Source of the DNA: Hypericibacter adhaerens
GTDB taxonomy: Bacteria > Pseudomonadota > Alphaproteobacteria > Dongiales > Dongiaceae
Direction of reading: 5' to 3'
DNA length: 64,000 bases
NCBI RefSeq assembly: GCF_008728835.1
Contig: NZ_CP042582.1
Location: 1,364,001-1,428,000 of the forward strand
The notes beneath the pieces were generated by a model. That model ran no database searches, had not been told where the DNA came from, and was given only the letters and a program-made list of their open reading frames with translations. Shown piece by piece: positions 27,472 through 35,226 of this stretch. Made by a program: the position numbers and the translations under genes. Each line of letters opens with the position of its first letter. The stretch's first letter is position 1.

Positions 27472-28329
27472 TTACGGCTTGAAGTAGGGGATCGTGGCCG
27501 GGTCGGCGCCCCAGGCGCCGGCGAGATATTTCGCCGACAGCGCCTTCAGCGTGCCGTCATCGATCAGGGCCTGGATGATCTGGTCGAGGATCTTGCCGTT
27601 GGGCGAGGCCTTGGGATAGAGCGCGCCATAGGTCTCGCCGGTCGAATACTGGCCGACCACCACGAACATGCCGTTGGAGACGGCGGCCTGGCCCAGCACG
27701 ATCGCCGTGTCGGTCATCGCCACGTCGATCTGGCCCGCCTGGAGCGCGGTGAACATCGAGGGCGTGTCGGGGAAGACCTTCTCGGGATTGGTCGGCTTCA
27801 GCTTGTCATGGACGAAGTCGGCGCCGGTCGTGCCCTGCTGCACGCCGATGCGCAGGGTCTTCATCGTCATGCCCTCGACCTTGGTACCCTTCTTCGCCAG
27901 CACGCCGATGTCCGAGGAGAAGTAGGGGACGGAGAAATCGACCACCTTCTTGCGCTCCTCGGTGATCGAGATCTCGGAGAGCGCCAGGTCGAAATTCTTG
28001 GTCTGGCCGGCGACCAGCGCGTCCCAGGCGACGTTCACGACCTTGACCTTATCGAGGCCGGCGCGGTGCGCGATGTTGGCAGCGAAGCAGTATTCGTAGC
28101 CGTCCTTGATGGTCTCGGGCGTGTCGCCGTTCCACCAGCCCGGGGCCGGCAGATTGACCTCGACGGTGAGCTGGCCGGGGATGGCCGGTTTCAGGGGGAT
28201 CGAGCCCTTGGCGCCGGTCAGCTCGCAATTGCCGATCATGTCGGCGGCAGCGGCGGGCTGGACCGCAAGGGCCAGCGCAAGGGCGAAGGCGCCGCCGAAG
28301 GCAGCGCAAAGGGCAGAACGGCGATTCAT
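27472..28329 (-). CDS. Polar amino acid ABC transporter, substrate-binding protein
   Basis: A 285-residue periplasmic binding protein of the SBP_bac_3 type. The signal peptide is at residues 1-28 (SALCAAFGGAFALALALAVQ ending AAAA). The mature domain shows FDLALSEISITEERKKVVDF, the family signature, then SVPYFSSDIGVLAKKGTKV and LRIGVQQGTTGADFV. The start follows GGGAGAC. It is the first gene of the minus-strand operon. The ligand is not predictable from sequence beyond a polar amino acid or derivative. Confidence 0.9.
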   Translation of the reverse strand: MNRRSALCAAFGGAFALALALAVQPAAAADMIGNCELTGAKGSIPLKPAIPGQLTVEVNLPAPGWWNGDTPETIKDGYEYCFAANIAHRAGLDKVKVVNVAWDALVAGQTKNFDLALSEISITEERKKVVDFSVPYFSSDIGVLAKKGTKVEGMTMKTLRIGVQQGTTGADFVHDKLKPTNPEKVFPDTPSMFTALQAGQIDVAMTDTAIVLGQAAVSNGMFVVVGQYSTGETYGALYPKASPNGKILDQIIQALIDDGTLKALSAKYLAGAWGADPATIPYFKP

Positions 28330-28622
28330 GAAAGTCTCCCGTGGCAAAATAGGACGATGTCCCGGCACTCTTGTGTCTCGTTGGCTCGGGGGGCCCGGCG
28401 GCGGGAGGATGCCTCGGCGTCGCCGGCAACCCCGGCAGGCGGCATCTTAGCGCAGCCGCCCGCGGTCCAGCCAGAGCAAGGGAATCCGCCGCTCCGCCAG
28501 GGGCTTGGCGGGCCGCTTCTATCCCCAGGCCGGTCCCGCAAAGCTATCGACAAGCGGGGGTGGCTTTGCTATATCGCCGCGTTCCTCGGGCGGGCCCTGG
28601 CGGCCGGCCCCGATGGCAGGCT

Positions 28623-28698
<76 letters not shown>

Positions 28699-29020
28699 AC
28701 TTCCTCAGTTGGTTACCACCCAGCCTCTTCCCGGTCTTCCGGCAAACCGCCGGCCGTTTCCGACGGCAACCGTGCCGGCCAGCCGGCGGCGTCGGTGATG
28801 CACGCCTCGGGCTCCGTCCCGCCCGGTCCAGGCTGGAATCCTGACGGGCTTTTCATCTGCCGTGCGGATCGCAGAAACAACAGACGCATTTTTTGCCGGC
28901 CGCGCGATGCGGTTCCGACATCCGCGCCGCCTAGCTTCCTCCTCGAGCTGAACCGAAATCGTTCGAGCCCCCGGCGCCACGCCGTTGCGCGCTCGAGCGT
29001 CACGCACAGGAGCGAGCCAG
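28699..29020 (+). other. Gene-free interval downstream of tRNA-Lys
   Basis: About 320 bases, GC-rich, with no supported gene, repeat or terminator with a clear T-run. It presumably contains the promoter of the following VOC gene, for which GGAG is visible ten bases before the start. Confidence 0.4.
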
Positions 29021-29575
29021 ATGAGCCACCACGGACTCTCCCATATCGGCCTTTCGACCCAGGATCTCGACAAGACCCGTGCCTTCTACGAGGGCGTCCT
29101 GGGCTTCAAGGTGGTCGTCGCCGACACCATCAAGATCGAGGAAGGCGGGCGCATCCGCCATCTCTTCTTCGATGTCGGGCATGACCAGCTCATCGCCTTC
29201 ATGGAGTCCCGCGGCATCGCCGGCGTGCCCGCGACATACGACGCAGGCATCAATCGCGGGCTCGGCGTGCCGGCCGCCTTCTATCATTTCGCCTTCGAGG
29301 CCGGCTCGGCCGCGGCGCTGGCCGAGAAGCGCGAGGAGCTGCGCGCCAAGGGCGTCGAGGTGTCGGAGGTCATGGATCACGGCTGGGCTCGCTCGATCTA
29401 TTTCAAGGACCCCAACGGGCTGCAGCTCGAATATTGCTGCCTGATGCGCGAGCTGACCGAGAACGACGCGCGGATGCAGGAGCGCTTCTCGCTGCCCCGC
29501 GCGGCCCTCGAGCTCGACAACGTCGTCTCCCCGGTCAAGGCCGAGCCGCCGGTGGCCATCTGGCGCCTCGCCTGA
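29021..29575 (+). CDS. VOC family protein (glyoxalase/dioxygenase superfamily)
   Basis: A 184-residue metal-dependent vicinal-oxygen-chelate protein. It opens with GLSHIGLSTQDLDKTRAFYE, the first beta-alpha-beta-beta module with a probable metal His, and the second module ends in SIYFKDPNGLQLEYCC, with Glu as a probable ligand. HFAFEAGSAAALAEKREEL supplies another candidate His. The ATG follows CAGGAGCGAG. The substrate is unknown. A dioxygenase or lyase acting on a small organic molecule is more likely than resistance. Confidence 0.8.
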   Translation: MSHHGLSHIGLSTQDLDKTRAFYEGVLGFKVVVADTIKIEEGGRIRHLFFDVGHDQLIAFMESRGIAGVPATYDAGINRGLGVPAAFYHFAFEAGSAAALAEKREELRAKGVEVSEVMDHGWARSIYFKDPNGLQLEYCCLMRELTENDARMQERFSLPRAALELDNVVSPVKAEPPVAIWRLA

Positions 29576-29721
29576 ACGAACGGGACGGCGGCGCGAGGCC
29601 GGGAGGCCGCCGCTCCCGCCTCGCGCTCGCCGGCAGGGCACTCCATTGGCCGGCAGCCCGCCCCCCATGCTAGGAATGACGGCTCGACCGGCCGGTCGGA
29701 TCAGGCGGGGCGCGGGGTTCA

Positions 29722-32325
29722 TTGATCAGGCTCAAGGGCAGGCGGCGTTTCCTCTGGCGCAATATCCATGCGCCGATCCCCGTCATGGCGGGGAACCTGG
29801 AGCTGGGCGACGCCTTCGGCTGGACGACGGCGGGTCTTTCGGCGCCGGTCCGGGCCCTGCTGCGGGAGCGGCTTGCCGGTGCGGCCGATGAGCGGGATGC
29901 ATCGGACGCGGCCGAGTTCGTGGCGAGGATCGCCCAGCAGCTCCAGCGGATCGGGGATATCTCGCCGCCGCTCTGGGGCGTCGGTTCGCGCAATCCGGTG
30001 AAGAAGACGGCGATCGTCTTCTTCGCCTGCCGCGATCCCTTCCTGGCGGAAGCCTGCTTCCCCATGGCCGTGCAGCTCGCCGACCGGATCATCCAATCGC
30101 CGGCCGACGGCGATGCGGTCGAGGCCGAGCTGATGGGCCATATCCAGCGCATCAGGCAGCGGCGCCTGAGCGTGGCCACGCACCAGATGGTCGAGGCGGT
30201 CGAGCGGCATGGGATTCCCTGGTCCCGGACGGCGGCGGGGTCCAACTTTGTCCAGCTCGGCCAGGGCGTGCGCCAGAACCGGATGACGAGCAGCGCCCTG
30301 ACGCCGGAATCCGGGCTCGGCCGGGAGCTCGCCCAGCACAAGCTGCTGACGCTCGGGATCCTGGCGCAGCTGCAGCTGCCGGTCGGGCAATTCGCGCCCG
30401 TCCGGGATGCGGCCTCGGCGCTGAAGGTCGCCGAGAGGCTGGGCTATCCGGTCGTGCTGAAGCCGGTATTGGGCGACAAGGGGCGGGCCGTGTTTTCCGG
30501 CCTGCGGAATGCCGAGGATTTGCAGGCGGTGCTGAAGCGGGTGTCGCTGGGCCGCGAGCCCTTCATGCTGCAGACCTTCCTGCCGGGCGAAGATCATCGC
30601 CTGCTCATCATCAAGGGCAGGCTGGTCGCGGCCGCCCAGCGGATTCCGGCCTCGGTCGTGGGCGACGGCCGGCACAGCGTCGCCGAGCTGGCGGCGATCG
30701 AGAACCGGAATCCCCGGCGCATCTTCGGACCGTTGGAGCTGCTCCCGCTCGACGCGGAGGCCGACCGCATCCTGGTCCAGCAAGGCCAGACCCGCGACAG
30801 CGTTCCCGAGCCCGGCCGCCGCGTGCAGCTCAGGGCCAATGCCAACATCTCCACCGGCGGCACGAGCCTCGATGTCACCGAACGCGTTCACCCCGACAAT
30901 CTGCGCGCCGCGATCCGGGCCGCGAAAGCCCTGGGGCTGATGGTCGCCGGCGTGGACTTCATCTGTCCCGATATCGGCCGGTCCTGGCGCGAGGTCGGCG
31001 GCGGCATCTGCGAGATCAACACCTCGATCGGGATGCATCCTCACACCGAGGCCAACCCCAATCTGGATGTGCCGGGGCTCGTCCTGGAGACGGTCTATCC
31101 TCCCGGCGACGAGGGTCGCATCCCGACCGCGATGATCACCGGCACCAAGGGCAAGACGACGACGACCCTGATGCTGAGCCGCATCCTCGAGGCCGCCGGC
31201 CACGCGGTCGGCAACGCGACGACGGAAGGGGTCACCATCGACGGCGAGCTGGTCCTGGCGGGCGACCATGCGGAGGCCCACGGCGCCTCGATCGTGATGC
31301 AGGATCCGACCGTGACCGCCGCCGTGCTGGAGACGGCGCGCGGCGGCCTGCTGCAGGACGGCATGTATCTCGACCGCTGCGACGTGGCGGCCCTCCTCAA
31401 TGTTGGGCGCGAGCAGATCGGAATGCATGGCGTCGAGACGCTGGACGAGATGGCGGCGCTCAAGAGCAAGGTCCTCGACGCGGCGCGCAAGGCCGTGGTG
31501 CTCGGCGCCGACGATCCGCGAACGGCGGCGATGGCGCGGGATTGCCGCGTCCGGCTCAGGACCATCCTGTTCTCCCTCGAACCGGATTCGCCGGAGGTCC
31601 GGGCGCATCTCGGAAGCGGCGGCGAAGCCATCGTGATCCGCGCCGTCGAAGGCCGGGAAACCATCGTCCATGTCGATGCGCAAGGCGCGGCGGTGCCGCT
31701 GATCGGAGCCGAAGATTTCCCGGCGAGCCGGGGCGGGCTCATCCGGCCGAACGTCGCCAACGCGATGGCGGCGGCCGGCCTCGCCCTCGGCCTGGGCGTG
31801 GCGCCGCACCATATCCGCGAGGGGCTGGCGCGATACGAGATCACGGTCGCCTCTTCCAGGGGGCGGACCAATTTCGTCGAGGGGCTGCCTGTCCGCATCC
31901 TGTTCGACCGGGCCACGGATCCGGCCTCCTTGACCGCGATGATGCCCGTGATCGAGGCGGCGGCTCCGCAGGGCCGGCGTATCTGCGTCCTGACCGCGCC
32001 CGGCAACCGGCCGGATTCGCATTTCGGGGAATGCGCCGCGGTCGTGGCCGGCCGTTTCGATCGCTATGTCTGCTGCGAGCACGACAATTTTCGCCGGGGC
32101 AAGCCGCCGGGCGAGATCGCCGACCGCCTGGCACGCGGGCTTGCCGCCGCGGGCGTCCCGGAAGGTCTCGTCTCGACCGCGCGATCGCCGGCCGAGGCCG
32201 CACGTATCGTCGCCAAGATTGCCGCCGCGGACGATTTCGTGGCCGTGTTCGGGTGGAACGTGGTCGAGACCGTCGAGGCCTATCGAGCGGCATTCCGCGA
32301 GGCCGCCGCGACAGCGACGGGCTGA
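29722..32325 (+). CDS. Cyanophycin synthetase-like ATP-dependent ligase
   Basis: The 867-residue protein has the CphA layout: an N-terminal domain aligned at NIHAPIPVMAGNLELG, an ATP-grasp domain at about 210-460 (YPVVLKPVLGDKGRAVFSGL, MLQTFLPGEDHRLLIIKG, VTERVHPDNL), and a Mur-ligase-like domain from about 470 with P-loop GTKGKTTTT, ETARGGLLQDG and a C-terminal ligase lobe. CphA polymerises aspartate and arginine without a ribosome. The P-loop has Lys where GTNGKT is usual, but the catalytic pattern is intact, unlike CphA2. No cyanophycinase gene is adjacent. The start is a TTG and is uncertain. Another peptide ligase of the same architecture is possible. Confidence 0.82.
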   Translation: MIRLKGRRRFLWRNIHAPIPVMAGNLELGDAFGWTTAGLSAPVRALLRERLAGAADERDASDAAEFVARIAQQLQRIGDISPPLWGVGSRNPVKKTAIVFFACRDPFLAEACFPMAVQLADRIIQSPADGDAVEAELMGHIQRIRQRRLSVATHQMVEAVERHGIPWSRTAAGSNFVQLGQGVRQNRMTSSALTPESGLGRELAQHKLLTLGILAQLQLPVGQFAPVRDAASALKVAERLGYPVVLKPVLGDKGRAVFSGLRNAEDLQAVLKRVSLGREPFMLQTFLPGEDHRLLIIKGRLVAAAQRIPASVVGDGRHSVAELAAIENRNPRRIFGPLELLPLDAEADRILVQQGQTRDSVPEPGRRVQLRANANISTGGTSLDVTERVHPDNLRAAIRAAKALGLMVAGVDFICPDIGRSWREVGGGICEINTSIGMHPHTEANPNLDVPGLVLETVYPPGDEGRIPTAMITGTKGKTTTTLMLSRILEAAGHAVGNATTEGVTIDGELVLAGDHAEAHGASIVMQDPTVTAAVLETARGGLLQDGMYLDRCDVAALLNVGREQIGMHGVETLDEMAALKSKVLDAARKAVVLGADDPRTAAMARDCRVRLRTILFSLEPDSPEVRAHLGSGGEAIVIRAVEGRETIVHVDAQGAAVPLIGAEDFPASRGGLIRPNVANAMAAAGLALGLGVAPHHIREGLARYEITVASSRGRTNFVEGLPVRILFDRATDPASLTAMMPVIEAAAPQGRRICVLTAPGNRPDSHFGECAAVVAGRFDRYVCCEHDNFRRGKPPGEIADRLARGLAAAGVPEGLVSTARSPAEAARIVAKIAAADDFVAVFGWNVVETVEAYRAAFREAAATATG

Positions 32326-32337
32326 TCGGGCCTCGTC

Positions 32338-34032
32338 CTAGGCGGACCGGTCGAGATGGAGCAGGGCGCTGGGCGCGAGGGCGCGATGATGCTCGTCGAC
32401 CGTCACGGGCAGAGTCTCGTGATGCGCGGCTTTGGCCGCGCGCCAGGCCGCGACCTTGGCCAGCTCGGCCAGGGGGCGCTCCTCGCTCACGGCGACCTCG
32501 GCCCGGTAGACGCCGCCGCCTTCGCCGTCGAGCGTGACGATATCGCCTTCCTGCAGCCGCTCGCCGCCGATCCGGCAGCTCCGCCCGTCGGCCGCGACTG
32601 CGAGGGCCTCGCAGCCGACCAGGCAGACCTTGTTCAGCTGGCGCGCCACGACCGAGGCATGGGAGGTGCGGCCGCCGCGGGCGGTCAGGATGCCGGCCGC
32701 GACCGCCATGCCGGCGATGTCGGCGGTGACGGTATCCTCGCGGACCAGGATCGGCGGCTTGCCTTCCTTGGCAAACAGCTCCGCCGCCTCGTTCGACAAG
32801 GCGATCGGGCCGGAGGCGGCCCCCAGGCTGGCGGGCACGCCGCGGGCGAGCGGCGGCTGCCCGGCATGCACATGCCGGCGCGCGAGCTTGTCGAGATCGA
32901 CCGAGGCGAGCTGGGCCAGCGCCGCCTCGCGCGTGACCAGCCCTTCCTCGGCCAGGTCGACGGCGATGCGCAGCGCCGCCCAGGGCGTGCGCTTCGCCCG
33001 GCGCGTCTGCAGCAGGAACAGCTTGCCTTCCTCGATCGTGAACTCGAAATCCTGCACATCGAGGAAGGCGGATTCGAGCTTCTGCGTGACCTCGCGGAGC
33101 TCGCCATAGAGATCGGGCATCAGCCGCTCGAGCCCGTCGGCCCGGGTCAGGCCGCAGCGCCCCGAGACGACATCCTCGCCCTGCGCGTTGGCGGCGAAAT
33201 CCAGATAGAGCTTCTTCTCGCCCGACGCGGGATCGCGGGTGAAGCCGACCCCGGCGCCGGACTGGCCGCCGGCATTGCCGAAGACCATGCGCTGGATCGT
33301 GACCGCGGTGCCGGCCAGCCCGTCGAGCCCGTTGAGGCGGCGATACTCGATAGCGCGCGGGCTCTCCCAGGAGCGGAACACCGCCTCGGTCGCGGCCTCG
33401 AGCTGCTCGGCGGGATCTTGCGGGAAGGGCTCGCCGACCTCGTCGGCATAGACCTCGAGCAGGGCGCGCACCAGCTCGCGCAGCGACAGCGTGTCGAGCT
33501 CGGGCAGGGCCGCGGCATCGGCACGGCCGAGCGCCTCGGCGACGGCGGCATCGAAGGGCGCCGCCGCCACGCCATGCACGGTCTCGGCGAAGGACTGGAT
33601 CAGGCGGCGATAGCAGTCCCAGGCGAGGCGCGGATTGCCGGTGAGCGCGACGAAGCCGGGCAGGGTCCGGTCGGAGAGGCCGATATTGAGCAGCGTGTCC
33701 ATCATGCCCGGCATCGAGGCGGCGGCACCCGAGCGCACCGACACCAGCAGCGGGCGGTATTTGTCGCCGAACAGCAGGCCCGAGGCGCGCTCGACGCGCC
33801 GGATCTCCTTCGCCAGCAGCTCCGGCAGCCTGGCGGCCAAGCGATGGCCGGCGGCCGCGAACTCGCGGCAGAAATCGGTCGAGAGCACGAAGCCGGGCGG
33901 GACCGGCAGGCCCAAAGCCGCGAGGCGCATGAGGTTGAAGGCCTTGTTGCCCACGGCCGGCAGCAGCGTGTCCGCCGGGGCCGCGGTGTCGCGGTCGATC
34001 GAGAACAGGCGGGCTTCGTTCTTGTCGGACAT
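32338..34032 (-). CDS. PPDK-like protein lacking the PEP/pyruvate barrel
   Basis: The 564-residue product matches the first two domains of pyruvate phosphate dikinase: the ATP-binding domain (VSVRSGAAASMPGMMDTLLN, residues 98-117; FGNAGGQSGAGVGFTRDPAS, 251-270; FTIEEGKLFLLQTRRAKRT) and the swivelling phosphohistidine domain with His458 in ARGGRTSHASVVARQ. It ends about 100 residues later, so the C-terminal TIM barrel that binds PEP and pyruvate is missing. It could phosphorylate its own histidine from ATP and pass the phosphate to a separate partner. It is oriented with, and downstream of, the PhoU-like gene at 35223-37169, but a MITE and an IS481-type element now lie between them. Confidence 0.85.
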   Translation of the reverse strand: MSDKNEARLFSIDRDTAAPADTLLPAVGNKAFNLMRLAALGLPVPPGFVLSTDFCREFAAAGHRLAARLPELLAKEIRRVERASGLLFGDKYRPLLVSVRSGAAASMPGMMDTLLNIGLSDRTLPGFVALTGNPRLAWDCYRRLIQSFAETVHGVAAAPFDAAVAEALGRADAAALPELDTLSLRELVRALLEVYADEVGEPFPQDPAEQLEAATEAVFRSWESPRAIEYRRLNGLDGLAGTAVTIQRMVFGNAGGQSGAGVGFTRDPASGEKKLYLDFAANAQGEDVVSGRCGLTRADGLERLMPDLYGELREVTQKLESAFLDVQDFEFTIEEGKLFLLQTRRAKRTPWAALRIAVDLAEEGLVTREAALAQLASVDLDKLARRHVHAGQPPLARGVPASLGAASGPIALSNEAAELFAKEGKPPILVREDTVTADIAGMAVAAGILTARGGRTSHASVVARQLNKVCLVGCEALAVAADGRSCRIGGERLQEGDIVTLDGEGGGVYRAEVAVSEERPLAELAKVAAWRAAKAAHHETLPVTVDEHHRALAPSALLHLDRSA

Positions 34033-34082
34033 CGTCAGCGGATCCTCTGTCGTCGCGTCTTGCCGGGCGTTCCTGCCGCCTA

Positions 34083-34182
34083 GGGCGTTTCCCGATCACG
34101 TTGAATCGGGAGACGTCCTGGATTCCTTTGTTTGGTCGCATTTCCTACGGCGAACCGGTCTCCCCTTCGCCGGAAAATGCTC
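34083..34182. mobile_element. MITE-like palindromic element
   Basis: About 100 bp bounded by TA on each side, with inverted ends GGGCGTTTCCC on the left and GAGCATTTTCC reversed on the right. An internal palindrome (CGATCACGTTGAATCG) and the segment TTTGTTTGGTCGCATTTCC followed by CGAACCGGT resemble a non-coding repeat that I recall as widespread in alphaproteobacteria. TA flanks and GAGCGTTTT-like ends suggest mobilisation by an IS630-type transposase. Confidence 0.65.
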
Positions 34183-34186
34183 TAGC

Positions 34187-35221
34187 TGTGAGCTTTCAAC
34201 AGGTTGTCCATCCGGCCCCTGCCGGGAGAAGCTGACGGTTGTCGAAGCCTCAGTTTTTCCAAGGAGAGGGACCGGATGAACGTCCATAAGAATGCCCGTC
34301 TGACGGCGCGCGGTCGAGAGTGGATGGTTGGCCTGGTTGCGAGCGGGCAGACGCCGAAGGCCGTGAGCGAAGCCGTAGGCGTCTGCCCGCGCACGGTGCG
34401 CAAGTGGGTGAAGCGCTTTCGGACGGAAGGAGTTGCGGGTTTGCAGGATCGCAGCTCACGTCCTCACCGGCTCTACCGGCCTACGCCGCAGGCGATCGTT
34501 GAGCGTATCGCGGCGCTGCGGCGGGACCGGCTGACGGGCAAAGCGATCGCCGCCGAGCTTGGGGTCTCACCGGCCACGGTGAGCCGTGTTCTGAAGCGGC
34601 TCGGGTTGAACAAATTCCGTGCCCTTGAGCCGGTCGAGGTCCGCCGCTACGAGCGCGACAACCCCGGCGAACTGATCCACATCGACATCAAGAAGCTGGG
34701 CAAGTTCAATCGCGTAGGTCATCGCATCACAGGCGACCGCCGAGGCCAGAGCAACGCCCGCGGCATCGGCTGGGAGTTCGTCCATGTCGCCATCGACGAC
34801 GCCTCGCGCATCGCCTTCTCCAAGGTGATGAAGAACGAGCGCCAAGGCTGTGCGATCGCCTTCCTCAAAGCCGCTGTCGCCTACTACGCAAGCCTCGGCG
34901 TCAAGGTCGAGCGCGTCATGACCGACAACGGCTCCTGCTACAAAGCCTTCGCCTTCCGCAGAACCTGCAAACGGCTAGGTCTCAAGCACATCCGCACCAA
35001 GCCCTATACACCCAAGACCAACGGAAAGGCCGAGCGCTTCATCCAGACCGCCTTGCGCGAATGGGCCTACGCCCGCGCCTACAACACCTCACGCCAGCGC
35101 GCCGCCGAACTGCCCAACTGGATACACCGCTACAATTGGCATCGACCTCATGGCAGTATCGGTTCAAAGTCGCCCATCAGCAGACTCCCCTTGGCCCGGA
35201 ACAACCTGTTGAGGCTCCACA
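34187..35221 (+). mobile_element. IS481-family insertion sequence
   Basis: The 1035-bp element has imperfect inverted ends: TGTGAGCTTTCAACAGGTTG on the left and, reversed, TGTGGAGCCTCAACAGGTTG on the right, giving TG...CA termini. It is flanked by the six-base direct repeat TCTAGC (34181-34186 and 35222-35227). It has inserted at the right edge of the MITE and exactly at the stop codon of the PhoU-like gene, which the target duplication restores. Confidence 0.85.
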
Positions 35222-35226
35222 TCTAG
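34276..35226 (+). CDS. IS481 family transposase
   Basis: The 316-residue transposase begins at an ATG with AAGGAGAGGG upstream. Two helix-turn-helix regions occupy residues 1-110 (SEAVGVCPRTVRKWVKRFRT; AIAAELGVSPATVSRVLKRL), followed by the DDE/rve catalytic core: LIHIDIKKLG, MTDNGSCYKAFAF and PKTNGKAERFIQTALREW. The frame is intact, so the element may be active. The last codons run past the end of the element: its TAG stop lies in the duplicated TCTAGC target. Confidence 0.92.
   Translation: MNVHKNARLTARGREWMVGLVASGQTPKAVSEAVGVCPRTVRKWVKRFRTEGVAGLQDRSSRPHRLYRPTPQAIVERIAALRRDRLTGKAIAAELGVSPATVSRVLKRLGLNKFRALEPVEVRRYERDNPGELIHIDIKKLGKFNRVGHRITGDRRGQSNARGIGWEFVHVAIDDASRIAFSKVMKNERQGCAIAFLKAAVAYYASLGVKVERVMTDNGSCYKAFAFRRTCKRLGLKHIRTKPYTPKTNGKAERFIQTALREWAYARAYNTSRQRAAELPNWIHRYNWHRPHGSIGSKSPISRLPLARNNLLRLHI

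Noticed and set aside
29719-32082. A 787-codon open frame on the minus strand opposite the cyanophycin-synthetase-like gene
   Set aside because: It is antisense to a gene with clear domain motifs and its own sequence is an Arg/Asp/Gly/His-rich product typical of GC-rich antisense reading. No ribosome binding site or motif supports it.
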